A stretch of 64,000 nucleotides of DNA, taken from contig BPJS01000001.1 of NCBI GenBank assembly GCA_026004735.1, positions 868,001 through 932,000 on the forward strand. Reading direction: 5' to 3'. A program made the translations under genes and the position numbers. Under the pieces are notes generated by a model. The model had not been told where the DNA came from and made no database searches. It saw only the letters and a program-made list of their open reading frames with translations. The number at the start of each line of letters is the position of its first letter. The stretch's first letter is position 1. Positions 1 through 8,741 of this stretch are shown here, in pieces. This DNA is from Isosphaeraceae bacterium. GTDB taxonomy: Bacteria > Planctomycetota > Planctomycetia > Isosphaerales > Isosphaeraceae.

Positions 1-159
1 ATTGATCGGACCCAGGTGCGGATCGGCATTGAGGCCCCGGCGCATGTTCCGGTGCTCCGTGAGGAGCTGCAACTGGATGCCGAGGAGCGGGCCGCGCGGG
101 CGGCCTGGAAAGCCAGCGAGCGAGGTCTGGATATCAAGGTCGCGGCCGAGGGTGCCTGA
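1..159 (+). CDS. csrA: CsrA carbon storage regulator, 3' part
   Basis: The window opens inside this gene: frame 1 runs from base 1 to a TGA at 157-159 with no start, giving the last 52 residues. The stretch VRIGIEAPAHVPVLREEL matches the conserved C-terminal half of CsrA/RsmA, a small dimeric RNA-binding protein that binds GGA motifs in mRNA leaders and controls translation, carbon storage and motility. Beyond REEL it carries an extra tail of roughly 30 residues rich in Ala, Arg and Glu, longer than in the E. coli protein. The 5' end and upstream neighbours lie outside the window; csrA often lies near flagellar genes, but that cannot be tested here. Confidence 0.93.
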   Translation: MDRTQVRIGIEAPAHVPVLREELQLDAEERAARAAWKASERGLDIKVAAEGA

Positions 160-390
160 ACCGGTACCCCGGCCGTTCGACCAACCCTCGCACGAGGCCG
201 ATCGGGCCCTGGCTTTACCGATCTGGCCCTCGCCGGTTGAAAACGCTGCCGCAGAAAACAGTTACGCGGACGCTGTGCCATCTTGAGGCTGAATCGGCGG
301 CCCGTCTGGCTCGACGTGGAGCCTGAGGGCGTGCCGAAGCGAATCGTCCCGTGGCCGGGGGTTTGTCTCCCGGCCACTGAGAGGTTCGCG

Positions 391-426
391 GCGCCCGGCG
401 GGGGGGAACTCCCCCCCGCCGGGCGC
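391..426 (+). terminator. Perfect 16-bp GC-only inverted repeat
   Basis: Bases 391-406 (GCGCCCGGCGGGGGGG) are exactly complementary to 411-426, leaving a 4-base loop AACT. It lies about 230 bp downstream of the csrA stop. No T-run follows, so an intrinsic terminator of the classical kind is uncertain. It could be a U-tract-less terminator, a 3'-end stabilising structure, or a repeat element. Confidence 0.5.
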
Positions 427-634
427 TTGCGCTCGACACCGTTCGGGCGTCGATGCCGACCTCACGCCGAGGGCACGCTTCGCCCGAATCGGAGCGTGCC
501 TAAGGAGGTCGCTCCAGTCCACCTTATCCGTCGCCGGGCCGCCGTAAGATCCCCCGACCGGCCTCAGCGAGCCTCGACGGAGCATGCGACAGCGCCACGC
601 ATCCACGCATCCGTGGATTTAAGGCGGACGGGTT

Positions 635-663
635 TTGACAGGGTTTTCCGGGTCGGGATAGAG
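635..663 (+). promoter_or_regulatory. Possible sigma-70 promoter for the 763 gene
   Basis: A perfect -35 hexamer TTGACA (635-640) is followed after 17 bases by ATAGAG, or after 16 by GATAGA, a poor -10. It lies about 100 bp upstream of the ATG at 763. Only the -35 is strong, so this is tentative. Confidence 0.3.
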
Positions 664-762
664 TGTCAAGCCTGCCCGTTTGGGTGGATTTTGCCGAGCT
701 TGACGTGACTGGGAAGGCTTGGAGACCTGGTCACGGCCGGGGGCAGTCACAGGAGGGGGACC

Positions 763-3700
763 ATGGAGCTGCGGCGTCGAACGGGGCGTAGGGGTCGGCG
801 TGTGGTGGGGTGGATCGAGCGGTTGGAGGGGCGGGTGGTGCCGGCGACGATCACCGTCAACACGACGGCCGACGGTGATTTTCGTGATGCGGCGGTGACG
901 TTTCGGGAAGCGCTGCTGATTGCCAATGGTTCCTTGCCGGTCGGTTCGCTGTCGCCGCAAGAGCAAGCGCTGGTTTCGGGGACTGTGAACACGGGCGTCG
1001 GTTCAGCGGCGGATGCGATCGTGTTCAACATCCCGGGAGGGGGGATCGCGACGTTGGCGGTGACGGCGCCGCTTCCGGAGGCGAGCGAGCCGGTGGTGAT
1101 CGACGCGACGACGCAACCGGGTTTCAGCCCGAACACACTGGCCGTCGGGACAAATTCGGTCCTGCGGGTGGTGTTACCGGCGTCGCTGGTGCTAACTGGC
1201 GGGAGCACGGTGCGAGGGCTGTCGATGCCTCTGGGCGGTCTTTTTTTGCGAGGGGGGAGCAATCGGGTTGAAAGCAGTTGGATCGGCGTCCTGCCGGACG
1301 GGGTCAGTGCGCCCGGCTCGGTGCCCGGCGCTCTGCCCCAGACGGGGATCATTGTCGAGTCCAGCGGGAATCAGATCGGGGGGGAATCGCCCGCCCTGCG
1401 AAACCTGATCTCGGGGAACAACCAATCGGGGATCCGGGTCTTTGGGGGGGCGACCGGCACGGTGATTCGGGGCAACTTGATAGGGACCGACGCGACGGGG
1501 ACCGCGGCGGTTCCCAATGGAACCGGGATTTGGGTTTCAAATGCCTCGGGGACGACCATTGGCGGGACGGGTGAGGGTGGCCGCAACGTGGTCTCCGGCA
1601 ACCGCGACTTCGGGGTGTTGCTGATCCCTGAGGGGTCCGGTCAGTCGGTAACCGGGACACTGCTCCAGGGCAACCGGATCGGGACCAATGCGGCGGGAAC
1701 GGCGGCTTTGGGGAACGCGATCGGGGTTCTGGTGACGGCGCAAGGTACCACGATCGGGGGAACGGCGCCGGGAGCCGGTAATCTGATTTCGGGCAATCGC
1801 GGGGGGGGCGTGGGGGTCGTCAACGCATCGGCCACGCAGATTGTGGGAAACCTGGTCGGCACGAATGGGACTGGGCTGGCCGCGGTGCCCAACGGCGAGG
1901 CGGGTGTGGCGGTTCGAGGAGGAAGCGGGACGACCATCGGCGGGACGGCCGAGGGTGCGCGCAACGTCGTGTCGGGTAACCTCGGGCACGGGGTGTTCCT
2001 AGCCAATCCCGGCGCGGGGACGTTGGTGCAGGCCAATTTCATCGGCGTGGCGGCGGACGGCTTCAGCGTGCTCCGTAATTTTGGTTCGGGAGTCCGGGTG
2101 GCGGGAGCCACGGGGCTACTGATCGGAGGCGCGACGGTCGAGGCCGGCAACGTGATCAACTTCAACGGCGATGGCGGGGTCGTGGTCGAGTCGGGCACGG
2201 GGGTCCAGATCCGGACCAACTCGATCTACGGCAACCTGGGGCAGGGGATCGACCTGAATGCCGATGGGCCGTCGGCCAACGATCCTGGAGACGCTGACGG
2301 GGGCGCCAACAACGGGCTGAACCATCCGGTACTGACCTCGGTAACGGGCGACGCGGCGACGACGACCGTCCAGGGGACGTATTCCGGTCCGGCCAACACG
2401 GCGATCTTGTTTCAGTTTTTCGCCAGCCCGTTTGCGGACCCCTCGGGTCGGGGCGAGGGGCAGGTCTTCCTGGGCGCGGCCACTGTGACGACCGACGGTT
2501 CGGGAAACGTAAACTTTGTGGCGACCCTGCCCACGGGGACCGCGCCGGGGCAGCCGGTGACGGCCGTAGCGATCGACCCGACGGGAAACACTTCGGAGTT
2601 TTCGCGGTTCCGCCCACGCGCGACGGCCACGCAGACGGATCTGGCGGTCGAGGTGAGTAGTTCGGCGACGAGTGTGATCGCCGGCCAGGATGTGACGTAC
2701 ACAGTGACGGTGACCAACGCGGGGCCGAACCCGGCGACCAATGTCTCGCTGGTCAGTGGGCTCGGTGCTGGCTCGGTGCTGCGCTCGGTGACGCTCAGCA
2801 AGGGGACGTTTTCGGCGGCGACCGGCGCGGTCGAAGCCTCGTTGGGCACGCTGGCACCCGGCGAGAGCGCGACGGCGACCCTGGTCACCCAGACGATTTT
2901 TGCCGGCGAGACGTTTGTCAGCGGGCTGGTCTACTCGGCCGAGACCGATTCGAACGAGGCCAACAATGGCGCGGCACGGATCGTGACTGTCGGCTCGGGC
3001 CCTGATGTTCGAGTGACGGTCGCGGCTCCGTCGACGGCGCCAACCGGCGCGGATGTGACGTTTACCTATACGGTTCGCAACGCGGGTCCCGGGCCTGCCA
3101 GCAACGTTGTGCTCACCAGCCAGGTTCCGACAGGGGCGTCCCTGGTCGCGGTGCAGGCGAGCATGGGCACCGTGGGCCACACCCAGGGGGTGGTCACAGC
3201 CGAACTCGGTACGCTGGCAGCGCAGCAGGAGGCGGTCGTGACGATCGTCCTGCGCCGCGCTGAGCCGGGAGCTCTGGCCGTCAACGCCACGGCGACGCTC
3301 GACGAGCTCGATCCGGATCCGTCGAACAACCAGGCGTCGGCGACGACACAAATAGAATCGCCGTTGCCTCGGGCGGATCTGGTCGTTCGTGTCCAGGCCG
3401 CGCCCAGTCCGGGGGTGGTCGGGCTGCCGCTGACCTTTGAGGTGGTTGTGGAGAATCTCGGGGCGGGGGCGGCCACCGCCGCGCGACTGATCGCGCAGCT
3501 CGGACCGGATCTAGTGATCGTGCAGGCCGCGTCGACTCAGGGGACGGTCTCGGTCACGGGAACACAGGTCGAAGTGGATTTGGGGGCGATTGCCGCCGGA
3601 GCGGCCAGCCGATTGGTGGTGATCGCCACGCCGACGGCCGTCGGGGCGACCAGTCTGACGGCGACCGTCACCGCCGGCAACGAGGTCAACCCGGGCAACA

Positions 3701-4380
3701 ACACGGCGACGGGGACCGTCGCCATTGAGCCGGCACCGGCCAACACCATCATTCGGGATATGGAGCCGTTTCTGATTGCCGGACGGCTGCGGGGCTATCG
3801 GCTGGTCTTCTCGAATCCGATCGACCCAGTCACGGCGCTGGCGCCGCGGGCGATCCAGATTGTCGCACCAGGCCGGGACGGCCAACTGGGCACGGCCGAT
3901 GATCAGAACGTCCGGATTCGTCGTATCGGCTACGACTTCAAGACGCAGACGTTGACGTTGATGGTTCGCGGAGAGCTGCCGTTGAATCGCTTCGTGATGG
4001 TGGAGGTCCGAGGCAGCGGCCCCGATGCGGTGATCGCGCTGGGCGGGGTGCCGATCGACGGCGACGGGGACGGGATTCCCGGCGGCGACTTTGTAGCGAC
4101 GATCGGCCGGGGTCGAGACCTGAGCTATATCGACGCCGATGGCGATCGGGTTCAGATTCGCCTCCGGGGGCCGCGGGGCACGATGGATCTGGTGCGCGGC
4201 CCGCTGGGCAACGCCCGGGTCGTTCGGATCGTCAACGCTCACCCTCGGCGGACAACCTTGAGCGGCTCGGTACGCCGGAGAGTGGCCAGCGACGGCGTGG
4301 CGAGCATCCCGCAGATTGTCGGACTGGAGACGGTCCGTAATCGTCTGCCGGCTGGTCAATTTCAGGTCGGGGTGGGATGA
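763..4380 (+). CDS. Large secreted surface protein: beta-helix plus DUF11 repeats
   Basis: A 1205-residue predicted exported protein. Residues 1-25 are Arg-rich and end in LEGRVVPA, resembling the LEPR-XLL N-terminal motif of planctomycete surface proteins. A CSLREA-like segment follows (TADGDFRDAAVTFREALLIA), then about 400 residues of right-handed beta-helix coils, seen as repeated N-x-(V/I)-SGN and IGT(D/N)xxGT units. Three DUF11-type Ig-like repeats follow, at about bases 2630-2990, 2998-3350 and 3376-3720, each with a T(V/F)xVxNxGP-like core. The last 200 residues form a D/G-rich domain of unknown type. An adhesive, matrix or structural role outside the cell is likely, and no catalytic motif was seen. 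The ATG at 763 follows GGAGGGGGACC, a good ribosome-binding site. The beta-helix is related to that of the protein at 57979-60420. Confidence 0.88.
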   Translation: MELRRRTGRRGRRVVGWIERLEGRVVPATITVNTTADGDFRDAAVTFREALLIANGSLPVGSLSPQEQALVSGTVNTGVGSAADAIVFNIPGGGIATLAVTAPLPEASEPVVIDATTQPGFSPNTLAVGTNSVLRVVLPASLVLTGGSTVRGLSMPLGGLFLRGGSNRVESSWIGVLPDGVSAPGSVPGALPQTGIIVESSGNQIGGESPALRNLISGNNQSGIRVFGGATGTVIRGNLIGTDATGTAAVPNGTGIWVSNASGTTIGGTGEGGRNVVSGNRDFGVLLIPEGSGQSVTGTLLQGNRIGTNAAGTAALGNAIGVLVTAQGTTIGGTAPGAGNLISGNRGGGVGVVNASATQIVGNLVGTNGTGLAAVPNGEAGVAVRGGSGTTIGGTAEGARNVVSGNLGHGVFLANPGAGTLVQANFIGVAADGFSVLRNFGSGVRVAGATGLLIGGATVEAGNVINFNGDGGVVVESGTGVQIRTNSIYGNLGQGIDLNADGPSANDPGDADGGANNGLNHPVLTSVTGDAATTTVQGTYSGPANTAILFQFFASPFADPSGRGEGQVFLGAATVTTDGSGNVNFVATLPTGTAPGQPVTAVAIDPTGNTSEFSRFRPRATATQTDLAVEVSSSATSVIAGQDVTYTVTVTNAGPNPATNVSLVSGLGAGSVLRSVTLSKGTFSAATGAVEASLGTLAPGESATATLVTQTIFAGETFVSGLVYSAETDSNEANNGAARIVTVGSGPDVRVTVAAPSTAPTGADVTFTYTVRNAGPGPASNVVLTSQVPTGASLVAVQASMGTVGHTQGVVTAELGTLAAQQEAVVTIVLRRAEPGALAVNATATLDELDPDPSNNQASATTQIESPLPRADLVVRVQAAPSPGVVGLPLTFEVVVENLGAGAATAARLIAQLGPDLVIVQAASTQGTVSVTGTQVEVDLGAIAAGAASRLVVIATPTAVGATSLTATVTAGNEVNPGNNTATGTVAIEPAPANTIIRDMEPFLIAGRLRGYRLVFSNPIDPVTALAPRAIQIVAPGRDGQLGTADDQNVRIRRIGYDFKTQTLTLMVRGELPLNRFVMVEVRGSGPDAVIALGGVPIDGDGDGIPGGDFVATIGRGRDLSYIDADGDRVQIRLRGPRGTMDLVRGPLGNARVVRIVNAHPRRTTLSGSVRRRVASDGVASIPQIVGLETVRNRLPAGQFQVGVG

Positions 4381-4582
4381 TCGGGTGAATCGCTGGTCAG
4401 GATCGGGGGACGGACACGGTCGTGGGCCGAGACGAGTCCGCCGACATCGACCGACCACGAAGCCCCTGAACCAGACACGGCGCTACGTGATCCTGGCCGT
4501 TCCGGGGCGGATCGGAATCAGCACGCGACCGCACGCGACCACGCCCCTCAGCCGGACCAGGAGCCAGATCGTGCCCAGAGCA

Positions 4583-5275
4583 GTGAAGCGTTCGGCGCAG
4601 CCGGGAACCGAACCCTCGGGGAGCCATCAGACGGCCGGCGCGGTCCATCCGGCCGCGCGGAAGACTGGTCGGGCATCGGGCGGTGACGTTCTTGAGGCGG
4701 CGGCCTGCCAGAGTGGGCCGCAGAGGGGGAGGATTTCGCTAGCGGCTGAGCCGATTCGGGTCCAGTGGTTCGAGGGACCGCTGGGACCGATGGTGGCCGG
4801 AGCGACCGGAGCGGGCATCTGCCTGCTCCAATTCTGGGAGCCGGCACCCCCGGAATTGGTGGTGGCGGCGATCGGCCGAAGCCACGCCGGACCGGTTTGC
4901 TGGGGAACGAACGAACACCTTGAGCAGCTCCGGCGCGAGCTGGAGCTTTACTTCACCGTCGGCTGCCGGTTCACGGTTTCGTTGGCGACAGCGGGGACGC
5001 CGTTCCAGGAGCGGGTCTGGAACAGCCTCCGGACGATCCCCTACGGAGCGACACGCTCGTATGAGTGGGTGGCGCGGACGATCGGTTCTCCGAAGGCGGT
5101 TAGGGCGGTCGGCCTGGCGAATGGGCGGAACCCGGTCGCGCTGGTCATCCCGTGCCATCGGGTCGTGAACAAAGACGGCGGTTTGGGGGGATACGGGGGC
5201 GGGGTAGCGCGCAAGCGGTGGCTGCTCGAGTGGGAAGCCTCAGAAGCGCGTGGCCCGGCCGCGACCAACGCTTGA
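4583..5275 (+). CDS. ogt: Methylated-DNA--protein-cysteine S-methyltransferase
   Basis: The C-terminal half is a clear MGMT/Ogt DNA-repair domain: FQERVW, then RAVGLANGRNP and the active-site IPCHRVV, with the acceptor Cys at codon 5153-5155. It repairs O6-alkylguanine by irreversible transfer of the alkyl group to that Cys. The family is usually 160-180 residues and homology starts near base 4745. The N-terminal 50 residues are Arg/Ser/Gly-rich and poorly supported. I give the GTG at 4583. An ATG at 4316 is in frame but would overlap the upstream gene and add unlikely sequence, so the true start is uncertain. It could be monocistronic: the upstream gene ends at 4380 on the same strand. Confidence 0.85.
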   Translation: MKRSAQPGTEPSGSHQTAGAVHPAARKTGRASGGDVLEAAACQSGPQRGRISLAAEPIRVQWFEGPLGPMVAGATGAGICLLQFWEPAPPELVVAAIGRSHAGPVCWGTNEHLEQLRRELELYFTVGCRFTVSLATAGTPFQERVWNSLRTIPYGATRSYEWVARTIGSPKAVRAVGLANGRNPVALVIPCHRVVNKDGGLGGYGGGVARKRWLLEWEASEARGPAATNA

Positions 5276-5402
5276 TCCCACGAACCGGGAGCCGGATTGG
5301 ACCGGTCTGGCCTGGCTTGACCGGCCCGTACGGGTCGCCGATGATCGGTGACAAAGTCGGTCGCCGGTCCTGGCAACGACCGGACTCGTGAGGGCTTTAC
5401 CG

Positions 5403-5831
5403 ATGACACAACTCCTTGCGGCCATCGTCAGTCTGGGGCTCGTTTCCCCTACCGCGCAAGATGACTTGGATCGGGCGGCCAAGCTGCTCGAGGGGACTTG
5501 GACGGTCGAAAAAGCGACGATTGATGGGAAAGAGGTGGTCGCCAGTGTGGGCAGTGAGTTTCAGTTTGCGGCGGGACGGATGACGATGAAGCCGCCGATG
5601 GATCTGCCAGAGCAGGTCTTCAAGTATCGGATTGATCCGACGAAGAAGCCGGCGACGATCGACTTCGCCTTTGACGGTGCCGTGCCGGCGAATTCGGCGA
5701 TTGGTCCAGCGGTGTATGAACTTGAGGGCGACACGCTGAAGCTGTGCCTCGCCGCCCCGGACAAGCCGCGTCCAACCGAGCTGACCGATCAAGGCCAGGT
5801 GCTCTTTATTCTCAAGCGCAAGGCAAAGTGA
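5403..5831 (+). CDS. Secreted TIGR03067-domain protein
   Basis: A 142-residue protein with a signal-peptide-like start (MTQLLAAIVSLGLVSPTAQ) and the TIGR03067 fold: LEGTWTVEKATIDGKEV near the N-terminus, a middle FKYRIDPTKKPATIDF, then YELEGDTLKLCLA, and a C-terminal FILKRK. The family is expanded in planctomycetes, often in many copies, with unknown function; the lipocalin-like beta layout suggests ligand binding, but this is inference. The ATG at 5403 follows GAGGG with 8-base spacing; a GTG at 5388 is in frame upstream. The gene stands alone, 127 bp after the methyltransferase gene, and converges with the oxidoreductase gene on the other strand. Confidence 0.85.
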   Translation: MTQLLAAIVSLGLVSPTAQDDLDRAAKLLEGTWTVEKATIDGKEVVASVGSEFQFAAGRMTMKPPMDLPEQVFKYRIDPTKKPATIDFAFDGAVPANSAIGPAVYELEGDTLKLCLAAPDKPRPTELTDQGQVLFILKRKAK

Positions 5832-6220
5832 GGCCGGCGCGGATCGCTCGACGTGGCCTGACGAGCTGGCTGCGGCGGTTCATCGAGCCGATCTGAGGAA
5901 AGCCCCCCGGACGACGTGCTGGGGACCGGATGAATCCTGTTTTTTGGGCGAGGCGAGACCGATTAGACCGCCCAGGCTACAAGCGGGCGGAGTGGCGTCG
6001 GGCTGGTTTGAGGAATCCGGCGCAGACTGGGGTGGGCACTGGCTCATTCCGGTGGTCGAGGCCGGATGAGCTGTGGGGGCGATCGTCTCGGCAGTCAGAG
6101 TAGCGAGGCTGCGCTGGTGGTCTGGCTGCAGGGTGCCAGCGCCGGGTCTGAGCGTCTGGGTTGGTGGCCTTGTGGGTGGAGCAACGGGTGTGCGGCGCGA
6201 TCCGGTCACGCCGGTCGGCG
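5832..6220. other. Convergent intergenic gap of about 390 bp
   Basis: Lies between two convergent stop codons. No gene, RNA or clear hairpin-plus-T-run terminator was recognised. The only T-run (5938-5946) has no strong stem before it. The minus-strand frame through 5880-6209 has Pro/Ser/Thr-rich chance composition and no ribosome-binding site. Confidence 0.6.
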
Positions 6221-7579
6221 TCAGAGGCGTGGGAGGGCGAAGGGGTCGCGGTAGGGGCGGGAGATCATGGCGCTTGCCTCGGGGTCGTCGAGGATTCGTT
6301 CCGAGCGGGGATCCCAGCGGAGGCGGTTGCGGCCGAGTCTCAGGGCGATGTTGGCCAGGTGGGCGATGGTGATCGAGCGGTGGGCGACCTCCGCCGGAGC
6401 GGCGGTTGGGCCGCGGTGGAGCACCGCATCGATGAAGTCGCGGAAATGGTCGGTGCTGGGGTGGAGTTGGACCGGTGAGTCAGCGAGGGAAGCGTGGCGC
6501 AGGGATGCGGGCGTCAGTTCGAGGGAACCGCGGTTGACGTAGACTGATCCTTCGGCCCCCTCGAAGGTGATTCCGATCCGCTCGGAGGTGGAGACGAGCA
6601 GGGTCAGCCCGTTTTCGTAGATCGCCTCGAAGGAAAATGCGGTGGCGGTATTCCAGAGTGGGTCCTCGGGGAAGGCTCCCTGGATGTTGCGAAGCTCGAT
6701 CGGCCCGGTCATTTCGGTCCCCATGGCCCATTGGGCGCAGTCGATGTGGTGAGCGCCCCAGTCGGTGAGCTGACCGCCGGAGTAGTCGAAGTGCCAGCGA
6801 AAGTTGACATGGCAGCGAGCGGGGGCGTAAGGAGCGGCCGGGGCTGGTCCAAGCCAGCGGTCGTAATCAAAGCCGTCGGGAACGGGTTCGGGGGCCTTGC
6901 GGGAACCGGTGTTGGCGTAGTCGGGTCGTCCGCCGGGCAGGCCGACGCGGACCCGTCGGAGCGTACCGATCTGCCCGTTGCGGACCAGTTCCGCCGCGCG
7001 GCGGAACTGGGGGTCGGAGCGCTGTTGGCTGCCGGTTTGGAAGACGACGCCGGAGCGGGCGACGGCATGACTCATCGCGCGGCCCTCGGCAATTGTGAGG
7101 CTCAACGGCTTCTGGCAATAAATGTCCTTGCCGGCCAGGCAGGCCTCGATGACGGGCAGGGCGTGCCAGTGGTCGGGCGTGGCGATTGCGACGGCGTCGA
7201 TGTCCTCGCGGGCAAACAGTTCGCGATAATCGGTGACCGCCAAGCAGCCGCGTGCCGAGCCGGCCTTGGTGCGACGCGCCGTGTGCTGGTCGACGAGCCG
7301 GCGGGCGGGTTCGCGGCCGCCAATGGCGCCGGACCAGTAGCCGTCACTTTCCCGATTGACGTCGCAGACGGCGACAACCTGGACGCGATCGTCGCGGAGA
7401 AACGAGCGGAGGTCATTGAGGCCCTGGTTGCCGGTGCCGATCATCGCCAGCGTGACCCGTTGGCTCGGAGCGGACAGGCCGCCGCGCCCCAAAGCGGACG
7501 CTGGAACGATCGCCGGAAATCCGGCGATAGCGATCGACTGCCGCAGAGCGGCGCGGCGGGAGAGAACCGGTTGCGGCAT
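6221..7579 (-). CDS. Gfo/Idh/MocA-family oxidoreductase, Tat-exported
   Basis: About 452 residues. The N-terminus carries a Tat-type signal, LSRRAALRQ followed by a hydrophobic stretch ending FPAIVPASALGR. A Rossmann nucleotide-binding motif MIGTGNQG follows, then VVAVCDVN, and the catalytic-type EKP-like segment reads CQKPLSLTI. The C-terminal alpha/beta domain includes WGAHHIDCAQWAMG, typical of the bacterial sugar-dehydrogenase subgroup abundant in planctomycetes. It probably oxidises or reduces a sugar or inositol derivative with NAD(P), acting in the periplasm with a preloaded cofactor. I chose the ATG at 7579; a TTG four codons upstream is possible, but the AGGAG then sits only one base away. 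A paralogue with the same signal style lies at 14050. Confidence 0.88.
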   Translation of the reverse strand: MPQPVLSRRAALRQSIAIAGFPAIVPASALGRGGLSAPSQRVTLAMIGTGNQGLNDLRSFLRDDRVQVVAVCDVNRESDGYWSGAIGGREPARRLVDQHTARRTKAGSARGCLAVTDYRELFAREDIDAVAIATPDHWHALPVIEACLAGKDIYCQKPLSLTIAEGRAMSHAVARSGVVFQTGSQQRSDPQFRRAAELVRNGQIGTLRRVRVGLPGGRPDYANTGSRKAPEPVPDGFDYDRWLGPAPAAPYAPARCHVNFRWHFDYSGGQLTDWGAHHIDCAQWAMGTEMTGPIELRNIQGAFPEDPLWNTATAFSFEAIYENGLTLLVSTSERIGITFEGAEGSVYVNRGSLELTPASLRHASLADSPVQLHPSTDHFRDFIDAVLHRGPTAAPAEVAHRSITIAHLANIALRLGRNRLRWDPRSERILDDPEASAMISRPYRDPFALPRL

Positions 7580-7777
7580 GAGTGGGTGCAAGCTCCTGGT
7601 GGCCGGTATGCGGCCGATTGGGGTCGTCCCACCGGCGCACGGCCCTTCTAGGCGTTGAAGCTCTAGCGTTCAGACGGCGGGCGTGCCGGTCAAGACGTGG
7701 GGCTGTGGCGCCGTTAAGATGAGGCTCAGCGGAGCGGCGGCTTCCGGGGGTTGAGGCTCGGAAGGGGGCGGAACACG

Positions 7778-8659
7778 ATGCGGAATCGAGTGGTTGTCGG
7801 AGTCGTGCTGGTGGTGCTTGGGACGGGTGCTGGGGGGAACGCGGGCAGCAGCGAGCAGCCGTTGCGGCTGACGCTACGCTCCCGAACCGGCGATGAGGTC
7901 GTGACCCGGTCGGTGGAGTGGGATCCGCGCAAGACGGCGATCATCGTGTGCGACATGTGGGATGATCACTGGTGCCGCTCGGCGGCGCGGCGGGTGGCCG
8001 AGCTGGCTGGACCGCTGAACGCAACGCTGAAAGCAGCGCGCGATCGCGGTGTGTTCATCATCCATGCGCCGAGCACGACCGTCGGCTTCTACGAAGGAAC
8101 GCCCCAGCGGAGGCGCGCCCAGCAAGCGCCGTACGCGCCGACGCCGGTTCCGCTAGCAACCACCCAGCGGTGGGGGACAGCCTGGTGCTGGACCGACGGC
8201 GCGCGGGAGGGGGTCTTGCCGATTGACGACTCGGACATGGGCTGCGACTGCGTGGGCCAGAAATGCCCGATCCGTGAGCCGTGGACGCGGCAGATCGCCA
8301 CCATCGAAATCGCCGAGCCGGACGCCATCACTGACGACGGTCAGGAGACCTGGAACCTACTGACCGAACGAGGGATCGAGCACGTCATCCTCTGCGGCGT
8401 GCATCTGAATATGTGTGTTTTGGGTCGCCCGTTTGCGATTCGGCAGTTGGTGCGGCTGGGTCAGGATGTGGCCTTGATGCGCGACCTGACCGACACGATG
8501 TACAACCCGGAGCGTCCGCCCGGGGTCAACCATTTCGCCGGCACGGATTTGGTGATCGAGCATGTTGAGCGTTATTGGTGCCCGAGCTTCACAAGCGCGG
8601 ACATCACCGGGGGCCGGCCGTTCCGCTTCGCCGACGCTCCGGAAGGAACGGGGCCGTAG
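7778..8659 (+). CDS. Secreted isochorismatase-family cysteine hydrolase
   Basis: A 293-residue protein with a signal peptide (VVVGVVLVVLGTGAGGNAGS) and an isochorismatase-fold domain. Candidate catalytic residues are Asp59 in IIVCDMWDDHW and Cys213 in GVHLNMCVLGRPFA, the nucleophile position; the Lys of the triad was not assigned with confidence. The insert with IDDSDMGCDCVGQKC is Cys-rich and unusual for the family. Family members hydrolyse amide or vinyl-ether bonds (nicotinamide, N-carbamoylsarcosine, isochorismate); the substrate here is unknown. The ATG at 7778 follows GAAGGGGG. It is divergent from the oxidoreductase at 6221-7579 across about 200 bp and may share a regulatory region with it. 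Confidence 0.85.
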   Translation: MRNRVVVGVVLVVLGTGAGGNAGSSEQPLRLTLRSRTGDEVVTRSVEWDPRKTAIIVCDMWDDHWCRSAARRVAELAGPLNATLKAARDRGVFIIHAPSTTVGFYEGTPQRRRAQQAPYAPTPVPLATTQRWGTAWCWTDGAREGVLPIDDSDMGCDCVGQKCPIREPWTRQIATIEIAEPDAITDDGQETWNLLTERGIEHVILCGVHLNMCVLGRPFAIRQLVRLGQDVALMRDLTDTMYNPERPPGVNHFAGTDLVIEHVERYWCPSFTSADITGGRPFRFADAPEGTGP

Positions 8660-8741
8660 AGGGGACCGAGTCCTCCCGCGGCGGCTCCGGTCGGGACAGC
8701 GCAACCTGTGGTGAGGTATTGGAACAGGGGGCTTCTGGGGA

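Larger units (their letters stand above)
160..762. other. Intergenic gap of about 600 bp
   Basis: No convincing gene. Open frames here have the composition of chance frames in high-GC DNA. It holds a perfect 16-bp hairpin (391-426), a small hairpin ATCCACG-catc-CGTGGAT (601-618), a possible promoter (635-663) and an isolated Shine-Dalgarno-like TAAGGAGGT (501-509) with no start codon within 15 bases. It probably contains the end of the csrA transcript and the promoter of the surface-protein gene at 763. Confidence 0.7.

Noticed and set aside
501..509. TAAGGAGGT as the ribosome-binding site of a hidden gene
   Set aside because: No ATG, GTG or TTG lies at a usable distance.
283..708. A 141-residue plus-strand frame in the gap after csrA
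   Set aside because: Crosses the perfect hairpin, is Arg/Pro-rich, has no motif and no ribosome-binding site.
1380..2200. Tandem DNA repeats in the beta-helix coding region
   Set aside because: The periodicity is at protein level with variable coil lengths; the DNA copies are too divergent to call a DNA repeat array.
2116..3351. A 411-residue minus-strand frame inside the large surface protein gene
   Set aside because: Arg/His-rich shadow; the plus-strand frame has three clear DUF11 repeats.
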